A stretch of 45,636 nt of DNA, from positions 1 through 45,636 of the forward strand of contig JADNRX010000412.1 in assembly GCA_015501595.1 (NCBI GenBank), read 5' to 3'. Of the stretch, positions 10,761 through 23,158 are shown in pieces. Source of the stretch: Hymenopellis radicata. Taxonomy: Eukaryota; Basidiomycota; Agaricomycetes; Agaricales; Physalacriaceae. Position numbers and translations under genes: made by a program. Below the pieces are notes generated by a model. It was not told the DNA's origin, did not search any database, and saw only the letters and a program-made list of their open reading frames with translations. How positions within the stretch are numbered: the first letter of the stretch is position 1; each line of letters starts with the position of its first letter.

Positions 10761-11811
10761 TCAAATAGAGAGGCTTGCTTGGTCCATGCGGAGATGATGC
10801 GGAGGCGGAGGCGTTCCAGTCGTTTCTACGGGTAACTCCAACTGTGCGGGCAGGCCTTCGGGGACCTCCTTGGAGCCCAGCAGTGTCCAGACAGGAATTT
10901 GCAATGGGCCCGGGATTCCTGTGGTCCAATCCTCAACCGTTTTGTTAAAGTTGGTTGGGTCTCTTTGTCTTGTCCATGACGCGGTACCACATCTTCACAC
11001 GCAGCGTTGGCAGCTTTGGGTCCGCTGAGGTTGGCTCAGAGATCTCAACAAGGATCACGAGCTTGATCTACACTCTGAATGTATGGGTCAAAAGCCACAT
11101 TGTTGGAAGTTGAGCATACAGATTCGAGGGAGAACCAGCGAGACATGTCCCCGCGTAGTTCGTCAATCGTCTCCGAATGACCAACCTCAATGACCACACT
11201 AGGCTCTTCGTCCCTATTTGCTGGAGCAAAACTTGCATCTGCCTCCTTCTCAGTCTTGAAAGGGCTGTTGATCCTGACCCCTACAGAAAATGAGAATCAT
11301 AAAGATGAGAGAAATGCACAACATACTCGTGGCTCCGGAGGGAACAAAATAATTGTCGTGCTCGAGGTGCATGTCAAGTTCGAATATTACTGTAATCAGA
11401 CTGGCTAAACCAGCTGCTGCCTTTCCATGTGATCCCGAGGGCATTAGTTCCACGATGATTGGGAAGCGTGCGGTCGATGTGATTCTTTGAGTGGTATTAT
11501 TAAAGCAGTAAAGCAGCGATAGCACGAGCCACACCTGAGATTGAGGAAGGAATTTGACCTCGCCCAGCATTGCCGAATGTCATCGTAGATGGATAGCGAG
11601 AAATCAGAAAACCACGGGAAACAGAGGGTTTTGGAGTGCCCCCTGCTTCAGGGTAAGTAAGGATAGGGAGTGAAGTGAATAACGTCTACCTTTTGAAGAT
11701 GAGATCGCATTTCTGCAGCACGTCTTTCGCCGTCAGCTGCGGCTCGACGTCCACGGTCGTCGCCGGGGTGATTGGAGGTTTCTGTGTAGTCGGGGGACCG
11801 AGACCTATCAT
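10761..11811 (-). pseudogene. Fungal nuclease-fold-like protein of unknown role, frameshifted
   Basis: Spliced on the minus strand from MIGLGPPTTQ at 11811, exons give PWFSDFSLSIYDDIRQCW, then FPIIVELMPSGSHGKAAAG, EADASFAPANRDEEPSVVIE, VGHSETIDELRGDMSRWF and IKLVILVEISEPTS, ending in a W/P-rich tail GPLQIPVWTLLGSKEVPEG with a stop at 10761. The order ADASF...PSVVIEVGHSE resembles a family common in Agaricomycete genomes and, more distantly, the Asp...Glu core of bacterial Uma2/PD-(D/E)XK nuclease folds; this link is my inference from pattern memory. Introns lie near 11647-11690, 11485-11533, 11282-11326 and 11058-11107. The frame is lost near 10957 (a CCC run on the coding strand appears one base too long) between VKMWYRVMDKTKRP and NKTVEDWTTG. 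Either a sequencing error or a decaying accessory gene. Confidence 0.5.
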
Positions 11812-12023
11812 GAATGGCGCGCAGCAGTTGTATCAATACACTGCAGTAACAATCTCAATGCAGTAAAGCGCGGCATTATGAAAGTTGAAAACAGACTGGA
11901 CAAAGGAAATAAACGTGACGTCCTTTTACGGAAAGTCCGCCATTTTCAATTGGGCGTTGTGAGAGTCTCTTGAAGGCGACCACCACTGTCTACTTGTCGT
12001 TGTCATTCTCACCTTTCTCCACT
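11812..12023. promoter_or_regulatory. Divergent promoter region, 212 bp
   Basis: The nuclease-like gene reads left from 11811 and the C2 protein gene reads right from 12024, so both start from this 212-bp gap. The plus-side leader is pyrimidine-rich (ctacttgtcgttgtcattctcacc) and ends cactATG. I see no canonical TATA box. Confidence 0.45.
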
Positions 12024-14191
12024 ATGTCCCACACTCCTCGAGAGATTGGAACCCTCATCATCGTTATTGACAAGGCTGTATGTCCTCAGCTCCTGTCATT
12101 CTGTAACGGCTGGCTGACTACCCGGCTTGCAGAACCATCTCCCCAACAAAAGACATATTGGCAAGCAGCACCCGTACTGCGCCGTCGAATTTGAAGGCAG
12201 AAAGGCCCGCACGAAGACGATCAAGAAGGGTGGCCAACATCCTGAATGGGACGAGGAGCTGCGGTTTCCGGTGTACGAGGACGTCGAGGATGAGCTGGCT
12301 CGAACGGCGGGCGACGAACGCGCCCCATCACCACCGCCCAAGGATGGAACTCCTTCCAAGCCAAGCTCTTTACGAGGGAACAAGAGCCGATCTAAAAAGT
12401 CGTTCAAATTGGCGTGTTATGCGGATGACGCCAAAGAGCCCGACCTTATTGGGGAGACCGTGGTCGACCTTTCAACCGTGTTGACCAAGGGTGAGCAAGA
12501 TGGTGAGTGGTATCATTATGCAACGTTTCCTTTTCTCATCAAAACGTGCAGACTGGCATACATTGATGTACAAGGACAAGTTCGCGGGAAAAGTTTACCT
12601 TGAGCTAACGTTCTATTCGAATGTGAGTAATGCACGACTTGCTTTCAGACGTCTATTCAGCTTGTTGCAGGAGGAGCCACCGCCCAAGAAGCCCAAAGTG
12701 AACTCGGAGTATGTTGGACCAGGAAACTTCACCGCTGAGGATGCGAAATCTAACGGTCAGCCGCGAAATGTGTCAACGTCCCGCTTCCCGAGGGAGCCAC
12801 GCATGTCGTTGCGTAACCCGTCGGGACCCACAATGGACTTGTATTCGTCTCCCTACGACCGATCATCTATGGCGGCTGATTTTAGTCAACTTGCCTTGTC
12901 GCATTCGATGCGAAGAGAAAGCTTTCCGGTATGTGATCCTGTCGCTGTCTCTGGCCATGCCTGACGTTTCTAGCAGCCTAGTAATGGTCAGAGCCATTTC
13001 GACATTGGATATCAACCTCCGCGCCATTCAGCATCTTTACCCATAGACGGGTACGAGTCAGATGTGACTTCGACATACAGTACTCTGCCACCGAATGGAG
13101 TTCCGTATCATCCGTACCATGCCCCCTACGAGCCCTCACCCACACCTGCGTTTGTCAAATCCTCTATGCGGGGCCCCAGATACAGTGTTCCCGCTTCGTC
13201 ATCGGGCTTCAGGGCGTTACCTACCCATCCATCGGAACCTTCAGGATTTGTGTCGACGTTGTCACATACGCCTGCACCTTCAGGGTACCGTGGCGCGACT
13301 CCTGCTCCTTACTCGTCCCATTTTGCACCACCGCTGAGTTACACGCCAATTCCTTCGCAGACGCCACTACCCCATTCGTCCTCGGGAATATTGTCATATC
13401 CTCCGTCCCAGCCGTATGGATATCCACCTCAACACGCACCGCCTCCGCCCCCAGGTGCCTCGCAGCATTACGCGCCTCAGACGCCTCCGCATCACCACCA
13501 GCAGCAGAATTACGCTCCTTATCCGAACGGATCGCCTAGTCCGCCGAGTGAGCCTAGTCATCCCATACCTCCGAGTTCGTCTCTATCATCTAGTCACGGA
13601 CCCGGAGGATCAAGGCCGCTTCCGCAGCCGCAACAAGCCCCAGGACCTCAGTTTCCTCCTGCGATACCAGGCCAACCTCCTTATGATTACTCAAATTCCC
13701 ACAGCAGCATAATGTTCCCGACCGCGCACGGCTTCCAGGCTGTCCCTCCGCCGCCGCCACCTCCGCCCATTCAGTCGAACAATTCCCCGCCTCGATCTCC
13801 CCACCAGCACTATGATGAGCCTCAGCAGTACCAGGAGTACCATAATCAGTATCAGGAGTCTCAGCAACATCAAGGTGGTCATCTTGATGTTCCTCAACCT
13901 GGTGGGCTGCCGCCGCCGCCGCCGCCTCCACCGCCAATCTCTCAGTTTGAACCACGGCACATTCAAAGACGAATCAGTCTTCCTCAACCGCCTGGGCAGC
14001 CTTTACGTGGTGTCTTGCCTATCCCACCACCTCCGCCATTGGACTTTCAACACACTGGATATCCTCTGCCATCCCATTTGCAACCATACGTTCCGGGACC
14101 CCCTCCCAGACCCCCTCAGCTTGACGCTGATGGCCAGTGGGTGCCTCCCCCTCCCCCACCTCAACCCTACCCGACTGCTGGTTGGGCTTAA
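12024..14191 (+). CDS. Inn1/Fic1-like C2-domain cytokinesis protein
   Basis: Five exons (12024-12077, 12133-12502, 12552-12622, 12671-12928, 12977-14191) make a 655-residue protein in one consistent frame. Residues about 8-150 form a C2 domain: GTLIIVIDKANHLPNK, GKQHPYCAVEF, KKGGQHPEWDEELRF and a final strand GKVYLELTFYS. An insertion rich in Ser/Lys/Pro sits between strands. From about residue 260 to the end the protein is very rich in Pro, Tyr, Gln and Ser, with many PPPPPP and PxxP segments and no predicted fold. A short N-terminal C2 domain plus a proline-rich tail is the layout of ingression proteins (Inn1 in S. cerevisiae, Fic1 in S. pombe), which work at the bud neck or division site and bind SH3 domains of Hof1/Cdc15 and Cyk3 through PxxP motifs. 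The start is the first ATG after the pyrimidine-rich leader. Role inferred from architecture. Confidence 0.82.
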
Positions 14192-14356
14192 CCAAATACT
14201 TGCATCTTTCCTTTTTTACGCGGACTCAATAGCTTTGATGTTTTCCTCTGCACGCACTCGCAATCATGAACTCACTAATCACAATGCAGTATATATCTAG
14301 GACAATCATACATCCACGTCAAGTTTGTTAGTTTATTTAATCTGAATAGATCAGCG

Positions 14357-14896
14357 TTATGAAGAAGATTCCGACTCTGATTCTTTGGCGGAGCGCCATT
14401 TTGCGATTTCGGATTCTGTGGGGATGATTCCGCGTCTGCTGAGGTCGAGGCGGGCCTGGCGCCGGGCGTGGTTTTCCTCGACGCGACGCAGGGATTCGTA
14501 GTCGAGGAGCGCTCGTTCTGAACCAATTGTGAGCCCGAAAATTCCGCCTGGAATGTGTGTGTGAAGATAAGATGAGAGCGGCATATGGTGCATTAAGACG
14601 TACAACCGATGACTAGCCACGCTTTGAATGGTAGTGTCATTCGCCTGTTTATTGCTATTAAAGCTTCCCTTCATGCGGCCGGGTGAACGTATGCATACCT
14701 AAATGCAGGCCATGTATAGTGAGCGATTATAGATAGACCCACGCCAACGGCGGTCGTTCGTGCTGCTAGCTGAATGATGATTAAACGGAGGAAAACATTT
14801 GGTGAGGCGACGACGTGCTCGAAGACCAGCCTCAATCTGAATGTGATATGCCCGCCGTACGTCCTCTTCACGCCGAGCCTGGGCCGGGCTTGACAT
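14357..14896 (-). CDS. Small two-helix membrane protein, possibly Rcf2/HIG1-like
   Basis: Four exons (14896-14827, 14765-14699, 14644-14607, 14547-14357) join in phase to a 121-residue protein. It starts MSSPAQARREEDVRRAYHIQ, a basic amphipathic N-terminus. Two hydrophobic segments follow: AARTTAVGVGLSIIAHYTW and, after a short basic turn FRRMTLPFK, AWLVIGGIFGLTIGSE. The C-terminal half is a charged helix (RALLDYESLRRVEENHARRQ) ending with GIIPTESEIAKWRS and an acidic Ser/Glu tail. Length, hairpin layout and basic loop resemble the N-terminal part of Rcf2 and other HIG1-type mitochondrial proteins that associate with respiratory complexes; I cannot confirm this from the sequence alone. The gene shares a 61-bp divergent promoter with the WD40 gene and converges with the C2 gene, 165 bp away. 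Confidence 0.75.
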
Positions 14897-14957
14897 GGTG
14901 GTGGTTATTGCGTGAGAGATGTCTGATCGCGTGCCCCGACCTCTTTAACTTGCCATC
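14897..14957. promoter_or_regulatory. 61-bp bidirectional promoter
   Basis: Only 61 bp separate the start codons of the small membrane protein (minus) and the WD40 protein (plus). Both start codons are supported by their reading frames. This gap must contain, or the genes themselves must supply, the initiation signals and both leaders. No TATA box is visible; the middle is tattgcgtgagagatgtctg. Confidence 0.6.
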
Positions 14958-16333
14958 ATGTTCGGATTCACGTCTGGGACGCTGACGATTGCGCCGCCGT
15001 CTGATTGGGATCTGTTGCCGCGGACGGGTCGGCAGCGCAATGAAGCGGGGCCGTCGAGACCAGCGCCGGTGAAGGAAGAGGTGGAGGAGGTTGTTGTGAT
15101 TTCGAGCGACGATAGTCTACCGGATGTGGCTGAGGGCACTCGGGACACTACGGAGTCGACGCGGTCGAGCGCGCAGATGGACGATATGATGGTTGACGTG
15201 TCTGGCGATACTCTGCACGTTCCGCTGGAGCATCAGCACGACAGGCTGCGACGCGTTATCCGCCACCCGTCGTCGTCGTATTCATTCGTGTCTATGCGCA
15301 GTCAGGTTGAGCAATTTGAGGTGGAGCCTTCAGGCTCTTTTCGGTGTGTGTCCAGTGCTGTTGCCAAGTGCTCAGGCTTATTCTGTCCCAGACTCAGTCC
15401 GTCGCGCCATCTCAAGACAAATACACGACGAGAAGGCATCGACGACGCGTGCCTCCTCTCCAATGGCGCGGACAGTATGATCATCACTGGGCATGTACAA
15501 GACGCGAAGCAAATATCTGCCATGATGATTGACTCATCTTCTGCAAGTCTATCCTCCATCTCGCACCGCATAGAAGGGTTAATGAATATCTATCCTAGTC
15601 CCTCTCCCCGCCGAAATTCGAACGCCCACTAAACAAGGTCAAAAAGGGCGGCGTCAGCGCGCTCACCACGATGATCCAGCCTCTCATGTTTGCCAGCGGT
15701 GGTTACGACCATCTTGTCCACCTCTGGAACGTCACGCCCGACTTGAGCGCTGCCCACCCACGCGCTTTATCAATAAAGCACAACTCTGTCGTCCAAGCTC
15801 TCCTGTCCATCCGCGACAGCAGCCACAAACTCATATCTGGCGGCGCAGACTGCAGCTTCAATATCTTCGATCTGGCTTCTGAGCGCGTCGTCAATAGTAT
15901 CAAGACGAGCAATATCGTGTACAATCTGCATTCTTTGGCGTCGTCGCCGTTTACCACGCTGGTGGAGGTCGCGCATCGGGATCTGCAGTTTGAGGTCCGG
16001 GATCATAGGGTGGTGCCGGAGAGTCCTGTGCATCGGTTTGGGTACAGCTGTCAGCAGGTAGCGGGTCGGTTTATACGGGGCGCGTCGTTGCTAGAGGGCA
16101 GCAGCTTGTTTGCGTGTGGAGATCGTGAAGGGATGGTTCGTGTGTGGGATATGCGTGATACGCGGCAGACGGTGAATGAGGTGTGTTGCTAGTTGCTTGT
16201 TGACTGAGCCTAGTGCTCAAGCTTGGGACAGATGGTCTGTATGGAGGGCCAGAAGATTGTGCAGGTTCTTTTCCATGATTCGACTAGGATATTGGCGTGC
16301 AGCAGCAACCATGTCATGCTTCGGTCACTATAG
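14958..16333 (+). CDS. WD40-repeat protein, frameshifted in the assembly
   Basis: The protein has a disordered acidic N-terminus (MFGFTSGTLTIAPPSDWDLL, then EEVEEVVVISSDDSLPDV, a SUMO-interaction-like run) and a WD40 half. WD40 signatures include FASGGYDHLVHLWNV, KLISGGADCSFNIFDL, and FACGDREGMVRVWDM; a last strand ends HDSTRILACSSNHVMLRSL. Exons appear to be 14958-15343, 15392-16180 and 16232-16333. Between IYPSPSP and KFERPLNKVKKGGVS the frame changes at the CCCC run 15606-15609; one extra C makes the total a multiple of three and gives 425 residues. The 48-nt intron at 15344-15391 is itself frame-neutral, so it is less certain. WD40 proteins are interaction scaffolds; this one looks like the fungal group with a single C-terminal propeller, but I cannot name the complex. 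Confidence 0.75.
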
Positions 16334-16492
16334 CGCCAGGTGATTGTTCTTCGTTCTGTTTACCAAAACTGGCGATAACTCATCTACAGGTCACAAAGCA
16401 TGAACAAGAGCATTGCCTTGATATCAAAGCTTGCGTTGCAGTAAACGTTACACTTTGGAGTCCAGTATAAATACGGTAGACAGTGCCTGTGG

Positions 16493-17096
16493 TCAAATGA
16501 CGCTGCCTCGGGGAGCGCTAGGTAGCTGAGGAGCGAGGTCTTTGGCTTGGGCGGTCTGGCGGCGCTTACGGTGTTCGTTTTGGCGCACTGGAGGAAATCA
16601 GGATGGCAAGACCGGGTGTATGTGACAGACGTACTTGCGTAATAGTCTCGATGGAGAGCGTAGCGCTGGTGGGTCGCAGTCGGTGTTGAGGGCGCTGGAG
16701 GTGACACCGGTGCGGGTGATTTGGATTTCTCCTTGTCGCCATTGTCCTTGTCGTCGCCATCCTTGTCCTTTCCTTTCGCTTTCTCCTGCTCCTTTTCCTT
16801 CTTGCGTTTCTGCTTCTCCTCCCACTCGGCCTTGACTTTGGCTATTTCCTCGGGGCTAGCTGCAGGAGCGGCGTGCTCATCTTGGATTTGGGAAGCAAAG
16901 CCGCGATCTTTGAGATGGCTCTCGCAGGTGTAGAGAAAGTCTACGGTGTTGATGGTGGCGAGGACGATGGGGGTGGGTTTGTAGCAGACGTAGCAGGCTT
17001 TGGGTGTTGCTGCTGTCTGGGTTAGCTTTGAGAGTCTTATCGCGCGCGATGGTGTAGAAGATGTACCCGTTTGTAGTAGACGTTTGTGAACGACAT
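16493..17096 (-). CDS. VFA1: Vps4-associated protein 1 (Vfa1)
   Basis: Three exons (17096-17067, 17025-16635, 16587-16493) join to 171 residues. The start MSFTNVYYKR leads into KACYVCYKPTPIVLATINTV and DFLYTCESHLKDRGFAS, a CxxC...CxxH zinc-ribbon-like module typical of the Vfa1 family. A long helix with many Lys/Glu residues (AKVKAEWEEKQKRKKEKEQ) is followed by a Ser/Pro linker and the C-terminal signature RDYYAMRQNEHRKRRQTAQA...LPSAPRGSVI. In yeast Vfa1 binds the AAA ATPase Vps4, which recycles ESCRT-III on endosomes, and modulates its activity. Intron 1 is short (41 bp, 17026-17066). The gene converges with the WD40 gene and is divergent from SFA1 across 301 bp. Confidence 0.88.
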
Positions 17097-19106
<2,010 letters not shown>

Positions 19107-19274
19107 AGTGGAATGGTCAAGTAAGAAGTCAATACCGTGTAACAGTATTCAGCTCGTACCAATAAACGAAGTAGTATGTACCACGTCCTCGTCTTTTTTT
19201 GAACAAGAGACCCGCAGTCGTTTTTGATGGTGGAGGCGGTCAAGTGGATGCGATTTGATGTCGGGTGTGTCAAG

Positions 19275-19282
19275 TATATAAA
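19275..19282 (+). promoter_or_regulatory. TATA box of the SMP-C2 gene
   Basis: TATATAAA lies 32 bp before the ATG at 19315, in a 208-bp gap after SFA1. The spacing is short, so transcription may start very close to the start codon, or the true translation start could be a little further in. Confidence 0.45.
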
Positions 19283-19314
19283 CAAGGCCTGACGTCAAGC
19301 ATGCATGTACCTTC

Positions 19315-22300
19315 ATGGCGACCACCTCCAATAACGCGTCGCCTAGCTCGAGCTCGCCGTCACTCAAGGCCAAGTCGCCAGAACGGGAGGTCATCGATCC
19401 CGTCACCCATCTAGCACTGACCATCCATGACAACACTTCGTCGGAAATACCACGGGAATCACTCCAGGACACTTCTGCCCAGATGCTACGCCCAATATCG
19501 TCGCCTCTGAGTTGTCTGCCCTGCTCAATGAGGAAATACACCATGACTACTGGCGCTATCCCGAGTTCGAGCGCCAGTATAGGAAGCGGACAGCGCTGGT
19601 CGTTGCCGTTGCTGCAGGCGCCGGCGGGGCCGCCTCGTTGGTTATGACCTCGCTCTTCCGCGTTGTAGTCAGCCGAAATGAGTTTCCGACGCTCGTCGTG
19701 GGCGGCGCGGGCTGCTGCGCGCTTGCGCTCGTCGCTGGGGCGTCTGTTCTGCAGACGAGATTTCAGCCCCCGCTACCTCCGCCAGAGCACCAACCGGTAT
19801 GTATTTACTTATTATTTCCAACATACTGACTGTGTGTAGATCATCTCGCACCGCAGTCCAGAAACCGCTGCATGGCTCAACGCCTTCCTCGCCTCCCTCT
19901 GGCCGATCATAAATCCATCCATATTCACGGCCGTCTCCGATATGCTCGAAGACGCGCTCCAGGCCTCTCTCCCGAAATTCATCCACGGCGTACGCGTCGC
20001 CGACATCGGGCAGGGCGCAGAGCCCCTCCGCATCCTCGGCGTGCGCCATCTCAAGGACGGGGCGGAGGCTAGTAAGGAAGGCGACTTTGTCAACCTCGAA
20101 CTCGCGGTCGCGTACCGCGCACAAGACGTCGGGCCCGACAACGTCAAAGGCCGCGCGCGAAACGTCCATCTCCTCATGGAATTCTACGCCTCGGCAGGTG
20201 TCGTGCTCCCGGTGTGGGTCGAGATCACCGGGATCATCGCGACGACGCGCGTGCGCCTGCAGCTCACGCCGAATCCGCCCTTCGTCGCCGCGATGACGCT
20301 GACGTTCCTCGGGCAGCCGAGGGTGACGCTCGAGTGCACGCCGCTGTCCAAGGGCTTTCTGAACGTGATGGACGTGCCTGGGCTGTCGAAATGGCTGCAG
20401 ACGGCGGTTGACGGCGCGATTGGGGCGTATGTCGCGCCGCGGAGCTTGACGCTGGATTTGAAGGCGTTGTTGTCTGGGAGGGAGAAGATGGACACGGATG
20501 CGGTGGGGGTTGTTGTGGTTACTGTGAAGAGTGCGGAGGGGTTCCGGAATGGAGACGAGGGCAAGGTGTGGGCAGGGAAGGATAAGAAGGTCGGGGATCC
20601 GTATGTTACGGTTGGATGGGGCAAGTGGGGGAAGGCTATGTGGTCTACGAGGTGAGTAAGACTGACTTGCAACTTTTGATACTTGTCTTGATATGGTTTA
20701 CAGGATCATTGAAAATGACGCGCACCCTGTTTGGGAGGAGACAGCGTATCTTCTTGTTACGCCTGCAGAGACTAATGCGCGAGAACGTCTCCGGCTGCAG
20801 TTATGGGATTCAGGTGATGGGTTTCGTATTCGATACAGGGACTGTACTGAATTATAATTATCGCAGACCGGTTCACTGCGGACGACATGCTGGGCTCTGT
20901 CGAGGTGCCTCTAGCCGACCTCATGAGTTATTCAGACACTTTGAACAAGATGGCGGCGCGTCGGGACACCTTCACTGATGGTCTCCCGGGTACTCTCGAA
21001 TGGTCTGTCGGCTACATGACGAAAACCACGTTGGAACATCATATTGCTGACGCTGGAGACCTCTCGGAGGAGCTTAAGAAAGCGGCAGATGTGAAGCTTC
21101 GCGAAGCCAAGACCATCGGTGGCATTGACCGACAAAAAGATGAAGATCTGAAGGAGATGACGGACGAGATCATTGCGCACACGCCTCCGTCTGCGGAATG
21201 GCCGAGTGGCGTGCTGTCTGTTCGGGTGGAGCAGATTACGGGTTTGGAGGTTCCCAAGGTACGAGAAAGCGGCGTGGCGAATGATGGGGAGGAAGAGGAG
21301 AGTAGTGATCTACCGAGCGCGTACTGCACTATCATTCTCAATGATGAGCGGATATACAAGACACGGACCAAGATGAAGACCAACAAGCCTTATGTATGTA
21401 TCGCTTTGACTAGTGCAATCATCATCTCACTCATGTGTTCGTTTGCTAGTTCAATGCTGGTACTGAACGCTTTGTCAAGAACTGGCTCGACGCGACTGTT
21501 ACAATTTCTGTCCGCGACCTTCGGTTGCATGAGACAAACCCGCTTCTCGGAGTGGTCGTGCTTCCGCTGAAGAGTCTGTTGAAGGAACATAGCCAAGTGA
21601 CGGACTCGCTTCCTCTAGTAGGGGGCATCGGCTTTGGGAAACTCAGGTTCTCCGTATTGTGGCGCAGTGTTCAAACAAAACTGCCTCGCGGGGTCTTGGG
21701 ATGGGATGCATGCACGCTTGAAATTCAACCCCGCGCGACGGCCAACTTTGAGTTGCCGCCGGATCTGGCTACGTGCAAGCTGCGATTCGAGCTGGGGCGC
21801 GGTTCGAGTGAGAAAGGGAAGATGTACCCGAACAGCTTGAATGGCGGGTGGAATGCCAAGGGTGACCGGGCTGTCGCGCTGGCGATGAAGAACCGGTTTG
21901 CGGAGTGCCTGGTCGTGAAATTCCGCAAGCACTCGTTCGGCCCTGATTCGACGGAGGCTTGGGGCGTTTTCTGGCTGAGAAGCCTATGCGACCGAGAGGA
22001 GACGACGCTGGAGGTTGTTATTCAGAAAAGGGACGAGGACGCGTTGGATCGGGCGAGAAAGAATGTGGTCGAGGAGGAGAATGTGATTGGGAGGCTGCAG
22101 ATGACGGTGAAGGTGTGGCCTGGCTCAGCGGATACCACGAGAAGCTCGCGTCGGGCGATGCGAGCATGAGTGATGTGATGGAGGTGCTGGATTGTGCGGA
22201 GGAAGAGGGCGCGGAGGGTGTTGCGTATGATTCGGATTCGTCTGTGTCGGACTCTTCTGCTGCTCCGTCGACCAAGACCTCGAGCTCTGGTTCAGGTTTC

Positions 22301-22450
22301 AAGGAGCAGTTCAGGCGGAAACATCACGGGTGGGGCAGTATGCGGAGGATTGGGAGGAATATTGAGGATAAGAAGGACGAGTTTGAGAGGCGGATGAAGG
22401 GGAGGCTGACGCACCAGCAGATGGAGAGGGAGGTTGAGAGGGAGGCGTGA
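19315..22450 (+). CDS. Mug190/tricalbin-like SMP and C2 membrane tether
   Basis: Five exons (19315-19796, 19840-20651, 20704-20813, 20867-21393, 21450-22450) encode about 977 residues. The N-terminus is disordered; DPVTHLALTIHD precedes a double hydrophobic hairpin (ALVVAVAAGAGGAASLVMTS and VVGGAGCCALALVAGASV). An SMP lipid-transfer domain follows at about residues 165-370 (ETAAWLNAFLASLWPIINPS, MLEDALQASLPKFIHGVRV). A first C2 domain is at about 390-490 (GVVVVTVKSAEGF, DAHPVWEETAYLLV) and a second at about 590-720 (LSVRVEQITGLEVPK, DATVTISVRDLRL). The C-terminus is charged. Hairpin-SMP-C2 is the layout of tricalbins/extended synaptotagmins and S. pombe Mug190, which tether the endoplasmic reticulum to the plasma membrane and move lipids. 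Two single-base breaks are needed: at CCC 19478-19480 and GG 22122-22123; adding one base to each makes the length a multiple of three. Confidence 0.85.
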
Positions 22451-22634
22451 TTTATGGAGTAAGTAGTTGCATTTGATCTACGACGGACATTATTATCATA
22501 CCCTGGCATTGTACTTTTAATTCATGTATACCATTTTGCAGCTTCTTATAATGCCGGACTGACGGACGCGAACCATCGGAAGCGGACCATATATAGCAAG
22601 TCTCATTCCCACGCACGGACCCAATCGTCGGCAG

Positions 22635-22642
22635 TATATAAA
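22635..22642 (+). promoter_or_regulatory. Orphan TATA box
   Basis: TATATAAA in the context gcagtatataaaggtcgc is followed by a CT-rich stretch (ttttactggttcttcagatac) and lies 96 bp before a small ORF. This is a textbook fungal core promoter, yet the next recognisable gene starts more than 500 bp away. Confidence 0.45.
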
Positions 22643-22730
22643 GGTCGCCCGACGCTTTTACTGGTTCTTCAGATACATACTCGAACAGGATCTATTCTAT
22701 AGAAACTGACCGAGTCTCGCATTTTTATAA

Positions 22731-22883
22731 ATGCCGCATCTCTCAAGCCCAGTCGATGATACCTGTTCTCCCTCGCTCTACAGAGAATTTGGCCCCCGGG
22801 TCTCGAGGACGTTTGGCGATTCACCTGGATGTGCTCGTATGAGTCGTTTGGAGGTCTTGCCGGCGAGGAGAGTTCGTGTCTGA
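22731..22883 (+). CDS. Small ORF, 50 residues, unknown
   Basis: An ATG 96 bp downstream of a strong TATA box opens a 50-codon frame starting MPHLSSPVDDTCSPSLYREF and ending LPARRVRV before TGA. It has no signal peptide, no membrane segment and no C-terminal CaaX box, so it is not a typical secreted peptide or pheromone precursor. It could be a short coding transcript, the first exon of a longer gene, or a chance frame in a non-coding RNA. Confidence 0.25.
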   Translation: MPHLSSPVDDTCSPSLYREFGPRVSRTFGDSPGCARMSRLEVLPARRVRV

Positions 22884-23158
22884 TGGGTTCTTGTTTTTTG
22901 TTGGTTGTTAGTCGAGGTCTTCCAGTTGGAGGGTTCTTGGGCAACTGCAAATGATAGTCTTTCTGTGGCGTACAATAATACTTTGCCGAATACAAGTTTT
23001 GACTGTGGTGTGCTATTTTTGAGCTCTTAAAATTTCTCAGACGGATCGGACGATGTTTGCGCCGCGGACCTCGGGGTGGACCTCCGTTTTGTTCCTTGCA
23101 GCAACAACCATGATCCCCCAACGTCTTGGCGACATCGTCTTTTTCCCAGTGCCCTCGC

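Larger units (their letters stand above)
22451..23158. other. Intergenic region with an orphan promoter and small ORF
   Basis: Between the SMP-C2 gene and the DUF1275 gene. It contains a strong TATA box (22635-22642) and a 50-codon open frame (22731-22883), listed separately. A 543-nt antisense frame (22669-23211) overlaps the same interval and shows no recognisable motif; I treat it as chance. Confidence 0.45.

Noticed and set aside
13590..13987. Minus-strand Arg- and Glu/Ala-rich frames inside the C2 gene
   Set aside because: They are antisense shadows of the proline-rich coding repeats of the Inn1-like gene.
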